Shown: positions 25,065 to 34,381 of the stretch, in pieces
Position numbering within the stretch: position 1 is the stretch's first letter
How the letters are laid out: each line of letters begins with the position of its first letter
Assembly (NCBI RefSeq): GCF_003846185.1
Contig: NZ_ML123034.1
Span: forward strand, 6,317,382 to 6,381,381
Reading direction: 5' to 3'
Source: Streptomyces sp. ADI96-02
GTDB taxonomy: Bacteria; Actinomycetota; Actinomycetes; Streptomycetales; Streptomycetaceae
DNA: 64,000 nt
Notes under the pieces: generated by a model
Databases searched by the model: none
What the model was told of the DNA's origin: nothing
The model's input: the letters and a program-made list of their open reading frames with translations, nothing else
Made by a program: the position numbers and the translations under genes

Positions 25065-25987
25065 GAGGTTTCCTCGGTGTCCAGGTTCTTGGCGATGTCC
25101 ATGAACGCCTCCTCCAGGGAGGCCGAGCGGGCGTCCAGGGCGAGCAGGGCGACGTTGGCCTCGTGGGCCCAGGTGAGGAGCCAGGTCGCCGTGTGCTGGA
25201 GGTCGCGGGTCTCCAGGTGGACGGTCCGGCCGGTGGTCTCGTGGCGGGTGACGCCCATCTGCTGGAGCGGCGGCAGGTCGCCGAGGAAGCGGTCGTCGGG
25301 GAGGTGGAAGCTGATGCGGGAGGGCCGTTCGGCGACGACGTCGGCGACGCGGCCGGTCGTGGCGATGAGCCCCCGGTGCATGATCGCCAGCCGGTCGGCC
25401 AGGTGTTCCGCCTCCTCCAGGTAGTGGGTGGTGAGCAGAACGGTGGTGCCGTTGGCCTTGAGGTCGCGGATCAGATCCCAGGTGTCGCGGCGGGACTGCG
25501 CGTCCAGGCCCGTGGTCGGTTCGTCCAGGAACAGCACCTCCGGACGCCCGAGCAGGGCGAGGGCCAGGTCCAGACGACGGCGTTCCCCGCCGGAGAGCTG
25601 CTTCACGCGCACGGCGCTCCGGCCGGTCAGCCGGGTCAGTTCCAGGGCCTCACCGGCGGGGCGGGCGCCGCTGGTGCAGCCCGCCCACATCCGCATGGTC
25701 TCCAGCACGGTCAACTCGGTCGGGAAGCCGCCCTCCTGGAGCATCACCCCGATCCGAGGCCGGACCTTTGACCGCTGGCGGAAGGGGTCGTGGCCCAGCA
25801 CCCGTACGCTCCCGCCGGTGGGCAGCGCCTGGCCCTCCAGCAGTTCCAGCGTCGAGGTCTTGCCCGCTCCGTTCGTACCCAGCAACGCGAACAGTTCCCC
25901 GCGCGCCACGGTGAAGTCGACGCCGCGCACGGCGTCGAACCCCTGATAGCTCCGTCGCAGACCGACGGTTTCGATGACGGTGTCCAT
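25061..25987 (-). CDS. ABC transporter ATP-binding protein
   Basis: A 308-residue exporter ATPase. Walker A GTNGAGKTST, Q-loop MLQEGG, signature LSGGERRRLDLA, Walker B VLFLDEPTTGLD and the H-loop LLTTHYLEEAE are all intact. The C-terminal 80 residues resemble the regulatory extension of DrrA-like ATPases. I use the ATG at 25987 (MDTVIETVGLRRSY); the upstream ATG at 26059 would add a non-conserved leader. Confidence 0.92.
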   Translation of the reverse strand: MDTVIETVGLRRSYQGFDAVRGVDFTVARGELFALLGTNGAGKTSTLELLEGQALPTGGSVRVLGHDPFRQRSKVRPRIGVMLQEGGFPTELTVLETMRMWAGCTSGARPAGEALELTRLTGRSAVRVKQLSGGERRRLDLALALLGRPEVLFLDEPTTGLDAQSRRDTWDLIRDLKANGTTVLLTTHYLEEAEHLADRLAIMHRGLIATTGRVADVVAERPSRISFHLPDDRFLGDLPPLQQMGVTRHETTGRTVHLETRDLQHTATWLLTWAHEANVALLALDARSASLEEAFMDIAKNLDTEETS

Positions 25988-26191
25988 GCACCCCACACTC
26001 CCGCCACTCTCAGGCACACGGCAGTGCGGTCTGTCACCGCTTCCCATGACGGATGTCACGGCCTCCGAGCTGATGCCCCGTCCTGAGGTCCGGACCGTCG
26101 GAATCTCCTAGGACCTTTCCCCGGTACGTCCTGCCCGATGGAAGGCTTTGCATGGATTTTAAATGTTTTTTGGTCATTCTGGAGGATACGA

Positions 26192-29100
26192 ATGCGTCTC
26201 TCGCCTCTCCGATTTTTCGCCCGCCGGGCGGTGTCGTCGTCCCTGGCCGTGTCGCTGGGAGTGTCCCTGCCCTGGGTGGCGGGCGTGTCGGGCGTCGGAG
26301 GCGTAACGACGGCGTCTGCGGCTCCGGCCTCCGGGGCGAGTGGCGGCGGGTCGCTGTCGGCCGCCATGGGGGCGCTGGGCGGTGCGGTGGACGAGCGGAC
26401 GGGCGAGGCGCGGTTCGCGCCCTCGTTGGGGAGCGTCTCGGGACCGGCCGACTCCGGACTGGCGGTGAACGCGCAGTTCTCCCAGCTTCTGTCCGCCGCT
26501 GGGGTGGACCGGTACGGGCTGGGCGCGGGGATGTCGCTGGGGTTGCCGTTCGTGGACGTGGAACGGGGGGTGCTGGTGCTTGCGTCGGGTGAGCACCGCA
26601 TGGATGCCTCGGCGGAGACGGGATTGAAGGACTACAAGCTCAAGGACGTTTCCCTGAAGGCCGTCTCCGCCACGGCCCCCGTGCCGCACGCGTACACCCT
26701 GGAGTCGCTGAAGGACGGGTCGAAGCAGTACTTCGACGGTGTGGGCGATCTGGTGGGAGTGCGGGACCGGTTCGGGCATGTCACGAAGCTGACCTGGAAG
26801 CTGATCAACAACAAGCACCGGCTGGAATCCGTGACCGGCGGGTGGGGCTCCAGGCTGTCGGTGACGTACGAGGGCTCGAAGGTGACGTTCACTTCGCCGA
26901 GGCGCTGGGGTCAGGCGAAGGCCCCGCAGACGGTGGTGGAGCGTTCGCAGGGCCGGATCAAGTCCGTCACGGACGCGGCGGGTCAGAGGACCGGAGTGGA
27001 GTGGACGGTCAAGGGGACGAACGCCGTGGTGGTGCCTGCGGCGGTGGTGGCGCCGACGGGTGCGCGGACGGAGTTCACCTACGGCGAGTCGGAGGCGCGC
27101 TCGGGCGGGGTGGTGGCGGTGTCGAAGGTGGAGGTGAGGAACTCCGCCAACCGGGTCCTCCTCGATCCGGTGACGGTCAGCCTGAATCCGGACGGGGCGA
27201 ACGGTGGCCGGAACTACACGGGATGCCCGCAGTACTGCGCCGACGGCACGGACCGGCTGGAGAACTCGGGCGACGGCTCGTTCACGTACCGGGTGCGCTT
27301 CTCGCAGACGAACGGCCAGGAGGTGGAGCGGGCCTACAACGCCCTGCACCTGCTGAAGAGCGAAGTCGCGAGGGTCCGAGTGGGGTCGCAGACGAAAGAG
27401 GTGTCGCGGACGGAGTTCTCGTATCCGGGGGAGACGCCGGACGGGGCTCCGCCGACGGCGATGAAGGCGCCGGTCAACTATCAGTTGCCGACCGAGGTGA
27501 GAGCGACCACGATCGATCCGAACGACCCTTCCCGGACACGGGTGACGGAGGCTTCCTCGCGGTTCGACGCGCTGGGTCGGCTCGTGGGCTCGGTTCAGGG
27601 AGGGCTGGAGACGACGACCGAGTTCGGACAGCATTCGATCCCGGTACGGACCGAGACGAGGGACACCGCGACCGGAGCCCGCCAGGTGGTGGAGAACTCG
27701 CTGACCGGGGACGGGAAGGCCATCGCGAAGTCGGTCACGAGGGCCGCCGCGAAGGGGACGGACGAACTCAGGACGGTCTCCGCGCAGCAATTCGAATACC
27801 ACACCGGTGAGCTGGCCGGTGAGGTCTCGAAGGTCACGGCCACCGGCGATTCGACGGCCAGGGGCGGCGACCCGGGTGCGGCCGTCACATCGACCCGGAG
27901 CACTCTCGACAAGGACGCCGACGGCGTCGGCCGGCGGACGGACACCGTCACGGGGACGGACGGCGTCACGACCGTCACGGTGTCGGATCTGGCCAACGGG
28001 GCCACGCTCTCGGAGAAGGTCGGCGATCTGGGCGAGGCCAGTGCGGAGTACGACGTAGCGGACCGTCCGACGAAGTCGACCGGCCTGGACGGCGCGGTCA
28101 CGACCGTGACCTACGCGATGGGATCGGGGGGCGGCTCCACGACGAGCCGCCGAGCGTCCGACGGCCTCGCGTCGCGGACGACGACGGACGAGTTGGGGCG
28201 GAATGTCCTCGCGGAGTCGAACTACAAGCCGTCCGGCAACGGAGGAAAGGGAGCGATCCTGTCCGAAGGGCAATGGCTGCGGGTCGTGGCCGCCGAGTTC
28301 GACACCTCCGGCCGGCAGGTGAGGAGCATCGACGGCGCCGGGCGGGTGACGAGGACCGAGTACGACGCATGGGGCCTGCCCTCGCAGGTCACCGGGCCCA
28401 ACGGTTCCCGAACGGTGTCATCCCACGACGGCGTCGCGGGCACCACGACCAGGCAGTTGGTGCCGGCAGGAAGGGCCGGGGCATCGGTCACCAGCACGGA
28501 GACCGTCGACGACCGGGGAAATCCGGTCAGGTCCGAGACACGGTTCGGCGACGGTAGCGCCGGCGTGGTCTCCGAAAGCAGCTTCGACGCCTTCGGCAGA
28601 CCGGTGAGTTCGGACCACAGCACCAGTGCCTTCACCGCCGACCACGCCTATACACCGGCCGGCCCGTCCGAGTCCGACAGTCTCTCGCCCCGCCGGGCCG
28701 GCGTCGGGCAGAGCGCCAAGGCCGAGTATCTGCGTGACGCCTTCGGCAACAAGACCAGGAAGACCCTCACCTCCCAGGGCGGCTCCACCTCGGGGTTCAC
28801 GACGAAGTTCGACGCGGCGGGCCGGCCGGCGCAGGTCTCCCTGCCCGGCGAGGACGCGACGTTCTCGATGGCCCACAACCCGGTGAACGGGTTGGCGGAG
28901 TCGATGACGCGGTCTGACGGATCGGTCGCCCACCGCCGTTCGGACGGGGCCGGCCGCGCGGTCGAGGCGTGGACATCGCCGAAGGGCGACCCGGGCGCGA
29001 AGGACGGGCACGTGCGCACCGCGTACGACCCGGTGACCGGGAAGCCCGCCGAGCAGTGGGTCGTGGGAGACGAGGCAGGTTCGAGGATCGCTTACGCCTA

Positions 29101-31309
29101 CTACCCCGACGGCAAACTGAGGGAACGTACCGATCCGGGCGGGAAGAAGACCGCCTTCACCTATACCGACGACGGCGAAATCGCCACGGCCACCGACCAG
29201 AGCGGTGCGGTGGCCGCCTATACCTACGACGCGACGACCGGCCTGATCAGCGGGGCGGTCCAGACGCGCGACGGCAAGGAGCTCGCCCGGGTCTCCTACA
29301 CCCACGACACCTCCGGTCGCCTCGTGAGAGCCGATCGCGGCAACGGCGCGACGAGCACCTACACGTACAACGACGTCGGTCTGCCGACCGGTGAGAAGCA
29401 CACCGGGCCCGGCGGTGAGGTCATCGCCGAGCACGCCTACACCTACACCTCGGACCGCAAGCTGCTCACCGGCATCGCCACCGTCGGCGGGAAGAGGACC
29501 GCGACCGCCCACACCTACGACGCCGAGGGCCGGCTGTCCCTGACCCACGTCACCGAGGGAGACCGGCCAGGCCAGGGGACCCTCGTCGGCCGGACCGCCT
29601 ACGCCCACGACCTGGCCTCGAACGTGACGGAACAGCAGACCACCACCCGGGCCCCCGACGGCACCGAGAAGACCACCACGACCCGCTACACGCACGACCC
29701 GAAGACGTCCCGCACCACCGCCGTCACGGTCGACGGCCAGGAGAAGCGGCAGACCTACGACACCGCAGGTCGTCTCACCGAGGCCGCCGACGGCACCCGC
29801 CACACCTACAACACCACCGGGCAACTGGTCGAGACCCGGGCCCCCGACGGCACCACGGTGACGAACGCCTACAACGCCGCGGGGGAGCGTGCCACCCAGA
29901 CCACCCGCACCCCCGACGGCCGGGCGAACACGCTCACCTTCCACCCGGGCACCGAGACCGATCAGAACGGCGCCACCGCCACCTACCTGACCGGCGCCAC
30001 CCGCGAATCACGCACCGTCACGCCGGCCGACGGCCAGAATCCGCAGACGGGCTACTACCTGACCAACCGCCACGGCGACAAGACCCACACCCTCGGTGCG
30101 AACGGCACAGAAACGAGCCGGAGTGCCTACACCGACCACGGCCGCCCACTCACGCCCGCCGCCCGCACCGGGGCCATCACGGAGAACCCCTACGGCTACG
30201 CCGGCGAGTACACCACCCCCACCGGCCACCAGCCCCTCGGCACCCGCTGGTACGACCCGAAGGCAGCAGCCTTCACCGGCCCCGACACCCCGGCCGCCGG
30301 CATGCTCAACGCGTATGCCTACGCCACCGGCGACCCCGTCAACTTCACCGACCCCACCGGACGGAGCCCCAAGGACGCCTGGGACTGGAGCCAAGTCGGC
30401 ATCGACTTCCTGTTCCTGGGACTGAACGTCGCCGCGTTGGCGCTCGGGCCCACTCCTTACGGGCTTGTCCTCAAAGCAGGAGCGGTAGCGGGCGGTCTCG
30501 CCCTCGGTCTCGACACCCTCACCATCCTGAACAAGTACTTTGGATTCCTTCCGGAGGAAGCCAGGAAGCCGTTTGAATATGCCGGTTATGCTCTGACGGC
30601 AGTGGACGTCATAGGCGGAATATACGGCGGCGCTCTGCTCGCCGGAAAAGCGGCGTCGAAGTTCACCATGCCGCCCATGGCGGAGGGGCAGGGTTCCGCC
30701 TTCGGCGGAAACCTCGAAGGGCTCGCGAAAGGGATTTCCAAGAAGTGCAAGAAGGATGGTTATGGGTGCGCTGCCCCTGCCGGATTCATCGCCGACGTGT
30801 TGAACGGAAAAAGCCCCGGACTCGACTGGTCCCAAGCGGAAGGGAGGCTGGTGGTGAGGAGTTCCTTCGAGAAGGGGATGGGGCGCAAGTTCAGCGGTCC
30901 CTACACGCGCTCACAGCTCACGACGCATCTAGCCGGACAGCAGCCGGGAACCCATGGAGTCGTCCTCGGGGCATTCAGCAGTCGGAGGAATTTTCTCACG
31001 AAGGGGCTCACTAGGATCGCGAATTTCTTCGATACGAACGGTGAAGTGGGTCATTACTTCAATGTCGTCAGATTGGCGGACGGTTCCGCAGCTGTCGACG
31101 GATTCACGGGAAAGGTCCTGGACCTTTCTGTGAAGGTCGAATCGAGCAACTATGCCAACAGATTCTATTACATGGACATGGGAGAGGTCGCGGGCGGGGT
31201 GACGGCCAATCGCGGATGGAGTCCCACGGTCGCGAACATAGGCGACACTCCTCCTCCTCTTACCGAGTGGGTGGTTCCTGACTTTCCTGAGAACTGGGTT
31301 CCCTTTTAG
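26192..31309 (+). CDS. Secreted Rhs/YD-repeat protein with papain-fold toxin C-terminus
   Basis: A 1705-residue polymorphic toxin. Residues 1-46 form a Sec-type signal peptide ending near ASAAP. Residues about 60-1380 are an Rhs/YD-repeat shell, closed by the core motif region NPYGYAGEYT, GTRWYDPKAAAFTGPDTP and NFTDPTGRSPKD (about residues 1330-1390). The variable C-terminus has hydrophobic helices (about 1400-1500) and then a papain-like/glutamine-deamidase toxin pattern: Cys-1526 in YGCAAPAG, His-1621 in GHYFNVV and Asp-1636 in VDGFTG. GGAGG lies 6 bases before the ATG. The last 900 bases are visibly less GC-rich than the shell. No immunity gene follows in the 141 bases before the next gene. 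Confidence 0.85.
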   Translation: MRLSPLRFFARRAVSSSLAVSLGVSLPWVAGVSGVGGVTTASAAPASGASGGGSLSAAMGALGGAVDERTGEARFAPSLGSVSGPADSGLAVNAQFSQLLSAAGVDRYGLGAGMSLGLPFVDVERGVLVLASGEHRMDASAETGLKDYKLKDVSLKAVSATAPVPHAYTLESLKDGSKQYFDGVGDLVGVRDRFGHVTKLTWKLINNKHRLESVTGGWGSRLSVTYEGSKVTFTSPRRWGQAKAPQTVVERSQGRIKSVTDAAGQRTGVEWTVKGTNAVVVPAAVVAPTGARTEFTYGESEARSGGVVAVSKVEVRNSANRVLLDPVTVSLNPDGANGGRNYTGCPQYCADGTDRLENSGDGSFTYRVRFSQTNGQEVERAYNALHLLKSEVARVRVGSQTKEVSRTEFSYPGETPDGAPPTAMKAPVNYQLPTEVRATTIDPNDPSRTRVTEASSRFDALGRLVGSVQGGLETTTEFGQHSIPVRTETRDTATGARQVVENSLTGDGKAIAKSVTRAAAKGTDELRTVSAQQFEYHTGELAGEVSKVTATGDSTARGGDPGAAVTSTRSTLDKDADGVGRRTDTVTGTDGVTTVTVSDLANGATLSEKVGDLGEASAEYDVADRPTKSTGLDGAVTTVTYAMGSGGGSTTSRRASDGLASRTTTDELGRNVLAESNYKPSGNGGKGAILSEGQWLRVVAAEFDTSGRQVRSIDGAGRVTRTEYDAWGLPSQVTGPNGSRTVSSHDGVAGTTTRQLVPAGRAGASVTSTETVDDRGNPVRSETRFGDGSAGVVSESSFDAFGRPVSSDHSTSAFTADHAYTPAGPSESDSLSPRRAGVGQSAKAEYLRDAFGNKTRKTLTSQGGSTSGFTTKFDAAGRPAQVSLPGEDATFSMAHNPVNGLAESMTRSDGSVAHRRSDGAGRAVEAWTSPKGDPGAKDGHVRTAYDPVTGKPAEQWVVGDEAGSRIAYAYYPDGKLRERTDPGGKKTAFTYTDDGEIATATDQSGAVAAYTYDATTGLISGAVQTRDGKELARVSYTHDTSGRLVRADRGNGATSTYTYNDVGLPTGEKHTGPGGEVIAEHAYTYTSDRKLLTGIATVGGKRTATAHTYDAEGRLSLTHVTEGDRPGQGTLVGRTAYAHDLASNVTEQQTTTRAPDGTEKTTTTRYTHDPKTSRTTAVTVDGQEKRQTYDTAGRLTEAADGTRHTYNTTGQLVETRAPDGTTVTNAYNAAGERATQTTRTPDGRANTLTFHPGTETDQNGATATYLTGATRESRTVTPADGQNPQTGYYLTNRHGDKTHTLGANGTETSRSAYTDHGRPLTPAARTGAITENPYGYAGEYTTPTGHQPLGTRWYDPKAAAFTGPDTPAAGMLNAYAYATGDPVNFTDPTGRSPKDAWDWSQVGIDFLFLGLNVAALALGPTPYGLVLKAGAVAGGLALGLDTLTILNKYFGFLPEEARKPFEYAGYALTAVDVIGGIYGGALLAGKAASKFTMPPMAEGQGSAFGGNLEGLAKGISKKCKKDGYGCAAPAGFIADVLNGKSPGLDWSQAEGRLVVRSSFEKGMGRKFSGPYTRSQLTTHLAGQQPGTHGVVLGAFSSRRNFLTKGLTRIANFFDTNGEVGHYFNVVRLADGSAAVDGFTGKVLDLSVKVESSNYANRFYYMDMGEVAGGVTANRGWSPTVANIGDTPPPLTEWVVPDFPENWVPF

Positions 31310-31415
31310 GGAGGCGTGAATGCATGAGGCCGGTCAGCCGATCACGTGAAGGGGAGCGGGCACCCGAGCCGCAGTCGACGCGCCGCACGTGCCCGCGCAC
31401 CGAGGGCTCCCTGCC

Positions 31416-31444
31416 TTGCCGCCTCAGCGTGCCGGGCCCAAGCT
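31416..31444 (+). promoter_or_regulatory. Leaderless promoter of the IclR gene
   Basis: TTGCCG (31416-31421) and CAAGCT (31439-31444) are 17 bases apart, and the -10 box ends 6 bases before the ATG at 31451. The GGAGGT between them is too close to the start for normal use as a ribosome binding site. Confidence 0.45.
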
Positions 31445-31450
31445 GGAGGT

Positions 31451-32224
31451 ATGGGTGATCAGCCGGGACCCACGCCCGTCGCCGCTGTCCAGGACGCGAT
31501 CCATCTGGTGGAGGCAGCGGGGACCCGTGCGGGCGGGACACCCGCCTCGCAGCTGGCCCGCCTGGCCGGGCTGCCGCAGGCCGAGGCCGAGCCCCTGCTG
31601 CGTACGCTCACCGACGAGGGATACCTGAGGCGGCTGGACGACGGCGCGTACGTCACGGGCGGCAACCTGGGACACCGGCCCGCGGTGGAGCCGGGGACCG
31701 GGCCTGCGGGACAGGACCTGCTCGACCGTGTCCGCCCGGCCCTCGCCGGACTGCGGGACGAGACGTCGGCCGCCGCCTATCTGACCTTCTACGAGGACGG
31801 CGAGATCAGGGTGGCCGAGATCGTGGACGGACCGCGAGCGCCGCGCGTCGACCTGTGGGTGGGGTTCGCGGACGCCGGGCACGCCACGGCCCTCGGAAAG
31901 TGCGTCCTGCGGCAGCTGGACGGCGGGGAACGCGACGAATACCTCTCGCGGCACCCTCTCGACGGGCTCACCCCGCGCACCATCACCCGCCACGACGAGC
32001 TGATGCGGAACATCGACCTCGCCGTCCCCGCGCCCGTCGCCATGGACCGCGAGGAGTACGTCCTCGGAACCGTCTGCATCGCCGTGCCGGTTGCCGGCGC
32101 GCAGACGGTCGGATCCCTCGGCATCTCCTTCCGCGCGGACCGGATGTACCGCGGCAGCCAGGTGCGCGAGCAACTGCTGACCTCGGCGGAGCAGGTGACG
32201 CGAGGGCTGACCCTGCCCATCTGA
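31451..32224 (+). CDS. IclR-family transcriptional regulator
   Basis: A 257-residue regulator. The N-terminal winged helix-turn-helix (VQDAIHLVEAAG, ASQLARLAGLPQAEAEPLLRTL, EGYLRRLDDGAYV) is followed by the GAF-like effector domain (VDLWVGFADAGHATALGKCVL, YVLGTVCIAVPVAG, VGSLGISF). The helix-turn-helix is slightly divergent from typical IclR proteins. Effector and targets are unknown. It ends at two strong hairpins that separate it from ddaH. Confidence 0.85.
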   Translation: MGDQPGPTPVAAVQDAIHLVEAAGTRAGGTPASQLARLAGLPQAEAEPLLRTLTDEGYLRRLDDGAYVTGGNLGHRPAVEPGTGPAGQDLLDRVRPALAGLRDETSAAAYLTFYEDGEIRVAEIVDGPRAPRVDLWVGFADAGHATALGKCVLRQLDGGERDEYLSRHPLDGLTPRTITRHDELMRNIDLAVPAPVAMDREEYVLGTVCIAVPVAGAQTVGSLGISFRADRMYRGSQVREQLLTSAEQVTRGLTLPI

Positions 32225-32233
32225 CGACGCGAG

Positions 32234-32293
32234 GGCGCATCCCGGCCTCCCGGACGGGCAGCCCCCGGCCCGACCGGGAGGCCGGGATGCGCC
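32234..32293. terminator. Perfect 20-bp hairpin, first of a pair
   Basis: Arms at 32234-32253 and 32274-32293 (outer part GGCGCATCCC / GGGATGCGCC) pair without a mismatch across a 20-base loop, 10 bases after the IclR stop. Confidence 0.8.
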
Positions 32294-32301
32294 GGACTCC
32301 A

Positions 32302-32344
32302 TCCGTACGCCACCGGGTGTGTTCGGCACCCGGTGGCGTACGGA
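32302..32344. terminator. Perfect 18-bp hairpin, second of a pair
   Basis: Arms at 32302-32319 and 32327-32344 (TCCGTACGCC... / ...GGCGTACGGA) pair perfectly around the loop TGTTCGG, 8 bases before the ddaH stop on the other strand. With the preceding hairpin it isolates two convergent genes. Confidence 0.85.
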
Positions 32345-32351
32345 CACGGGG

Positions 32352-33164
32352 TCAGCTCGGCCGGCGCAGCTCCAGCGTGCAGCACTTGACGCTGCCGCCC
32401 GCCTTGAGGAGTTCCGACAGGTCGACGCCGATCGGATGGAATCCGCGCTCGCGCAACTGCTCCGCGAGCCCGGTGGCGTTCTGCGGCAGGACCACGTTGT
32501 ACCCGTCGGACGTGGCGTTGAGCCCGAAGGCCGCGGCGTCGTCCGCCGAGGCGATCACAGCGTCCGGGAAGAGCCTCCGCAGCACGGCGAGGCTGCCGGG
32601 CGAGAAGGCCCGCGGGTAGTACGCGACGGTCGAGTCGTCGAGCACGGTGAGCGCCGTGTCCAGGTGGTAGTAGTCCGGATCGACCAGCGTCAGCCCGATC
32701 ACGGGCCGCCCGAAGAACTCCTGCGCCTCGTCGTGGGACCGGGGATCGCTGCGGAATCCGGTGCCCGCGAGCAGCCGGTCGCCGACCGTGAGGTAGTCGC
32801 CCTCTCCTTCGTTGACGAGGTCCGCGGTGCGGACGTCGGGGAACCCGTTGTCGCGCAACCAGGCGTGGTAGGCGGGCCCTTCGGCGATGCGCTCGGCGTC
32901 GCGGAAGCGGGCGGCGAGCGCCCGTCCGTCGACGACCGTCGCGCCGTTGGCGGCGAAGACCATGTCGGGGAGACCGGGTACGGGATCGATCGTGTCGACG
33001 GTGTGCCCGAGGTTCAGGTAGACCTCGCGCAGTCGCTCCCACTGGGCGATGGCCAGCGGGGTGTCGACGGGCTTCGACGGATCCATCCACGGGTTGATGG
33101 AGTAGACCACGTCGAAGTAGGTGGGCCGGCACATGAGGTAGTGCCGGGCACGTGCGGTACGCAT
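32352..33164 (-). CDS. ddaH: Dimethylarginine dimethylaminohydrolase-like amidinotransferase-fold enzyme
   Basis: A 270-residue member of the arginine-modifying (guanidino-group) superfamily. It shows LMCRPTYFDVVYSINPWM, the acidic PDMVFAANGATVV, NEGEGDYL, the active-site His in DYYHLDTAL, and the nucleophilic Cys in the final GGSVKCCTLEL. Family members hydrolyse methylated arginines to citrulline plus methylamines. It lies 17 bases downstream of the formyltransferase on the same strand, so it is probably co-transcribed and under the same iron box; the metabolic link is not obvious. Confidence 0.85.
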   Translation of the reverse strand: MRTARARHYLMCRPTYFDVVYSINPWMDPSKPVDTPLAIAQWERLREVYLNLGHTVDTIDPVPGLPDMVFAANGATVVDGRALAARFRDAERIAEGPAYHAWLRDNGFPDVRTADLVNEGEGDYLTVGDRLLAGTGFRSDPRSHDEAQEFFGRPVIGLTLVDPDYYHLDTALTVLDDSTVAYYPRAFSPGSLAVLRRLFPDAVIASADDAAAFGLNATSDGYNVVLPQNATGLAEQLRERGFHPIGVDLSELLKAGGSVKCCTLELRRPS

Positions 33165-33181
33165 GGGTAGGGTCCCGATCG

Positions 33182-34126
33182 TCAGGGGCGGCCGGTGAGA
33201 TAGCCGCCCATCGAGGTGAAGTACTCGGCCGCGGGCAGCTCGCGGCCGTCCTCCGTCCGTACGCGGGTGATCGCCAGGCCGTGGTTGCGGCCCGTACGGG
33301 CGTCGGCCCCGGCGACGATCACGACGCCGTCACCCTCGCGGTAGAAGACGCGGCCCGGGGTGCCGCCGTAGCGGCCCTCGGACACGACGGCCGAAACGAC
33401 CTCCAGGCGCTGTCCCCGGTGGAAGGTGAAGGCGCTGGGGTAAGGAGCGGACTGGGCGCGGATCAGGCGCTCCAGGTCCTGGGCCGGCCAGTTCCAGTCG
33501 ATGCGGATGTCCTCCTCGGCCCGCTTGTGGAAGAAGCTCGCCCTGGAGCGGTCCTGCGGGGTGAACGCGGTCTGCCCGGAGGCGATCAGGTTCAGGGCGT
33601 CGACCGTGACCGGCGCGATGAGGTCGACCGTCCGGTGGAAGAGGTCGGTGGCCGTGTCCGTCGGTCCGACCGGGATCGACCGCTGGACGACGATGTCACC
33701 GGCGTCCAGCTCGTCGTCCATCATGTGGGCCGTGACGCCGACTTCCGGCTCGCCGTTGATGAGCGCCCAGATCAGCGGGGAGAAGCCCGCGTAGGCCGGC
33801 AGCAGGGAGTCGTGGATGTTCAACGTGCCGTGGCGCGGCAGGTTGAAGATCTCCGGCGGCATCCAGGTCCGCCAGTTGTTGGCCACGATGATGTCGGGGG
33901 CGGCCTCTTCCAGGAGGGCGAGGAGTCCGTCGTCCGGACGGTTGCGGATGATCACCGGGACGCCGTGCTTCTCGGCGAGGTCCGCGACCGAGTCGCTCCA
34001 GATCTTCTCGTAGGCGTGCTCGCTCTTCGGGTGCGTCACGACCGTCACCACATCGTGCTCGGAGTCCAGGAGCGCTTGCAGGGTGCGATGACCCCAGGTC
34101 TGGTAACCGAACATGACGACCCGCAT
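33182..34126 (-). CDS. Methionyl-tRNA formyltransferase-like enzyme, likely siderophore-type formyltransferase
   Basis: A 314-residue formyl transferase: N-terminal fold MRVVMFGYQTWGHRTLQALL, formyl-THF site with NIHDSLLPAYAGFSPL and the catalytic Asp in MMDDELDAGDI, then a C-terminal OB-like domain. It is not the housekeeping fmt type by its N-terminus or context. In streptomycetes the CchA protein of coelichelin synthesis is a relative that formylates hydroxyornithine. An iron box 40 bases upstream supports a siderophore role, yet no NRPS, ornithine hydroxylase or siderophore exporter is in the window. GAGGAGG lies 7 bases before the ATG. Confidence 0.82.
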   Translation of the reverse strand: MRVVMFGYQTWGHRTLQALLDSEHDVVTVVTHPKSEHAYEKIWSDSVADLAEKHGVPVIIRNRPDDGLLALLEEAAPDIIVANNWRTWMPPEIFNLPRHGTLNIHDSLLPAYAGFSPLIWALINGEPEVGVTAHMMDDELDAGDIVVQRSIPVGPTDTATDLFHRTVDLIAPVTVDALNLIASGQTAFTPQDRSRASFFHKRAEEDIRIDWNWPAQDLERLIRAQSAPYPSAFTFHRGQRLEVVSAVVSEGRYGGTPGRVFYREGDGVVIVAGADARTGRNHGLAITRVRTEDGRELPAAEYFTSMGGYLTGRP

Positions 34127-34165
34127 GAAGATGCCTCCTCGAAGTACGATGAACTGGCGACTCAG

Positions 34166-34184
34166 TAAAGCAAGCCTTACCTAA
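34166..34184 (-). promoter_or_regulatory. DmdR/IdeR-type iron box
   Basis: On the minus strand the site reads TTAGGTAAGGCTTGCTTTA, which matches 14 of 19 positions of the actinomycete iron-box consensus TTAGGTTAGGCTAACCTAA, with the left half nearly perfect. It lies 40 bases upstream of the formyltransferase start and about 200 bases upstream of the divergent amidohydrolase. Confidence 0.8.
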
Positions 34185-34381
34185 GATCACAACGGCCCAA
34201 GATCGGCCTCCCGGTTGACGGCCGCCGCCCGGGTCCGAGGGCGGGGGCCCGGCGACCCGGGACCCGGCCCGGTGTGGCACATGACATCGACAGGGGAGCG
34301 GGCGCCGGTCGGCTCGTCCGGGGCTCGGCCCGGGCGAACCGACCCGGCGCGCGCGCCCGACCACCACAGGACGGATGGTCC

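Noticed and set aside
31310..31450. An immunity gene for the Rhs toxin
   Set aside because: The gap is too short and no frame with a ribosome binding site of useful length exists there.
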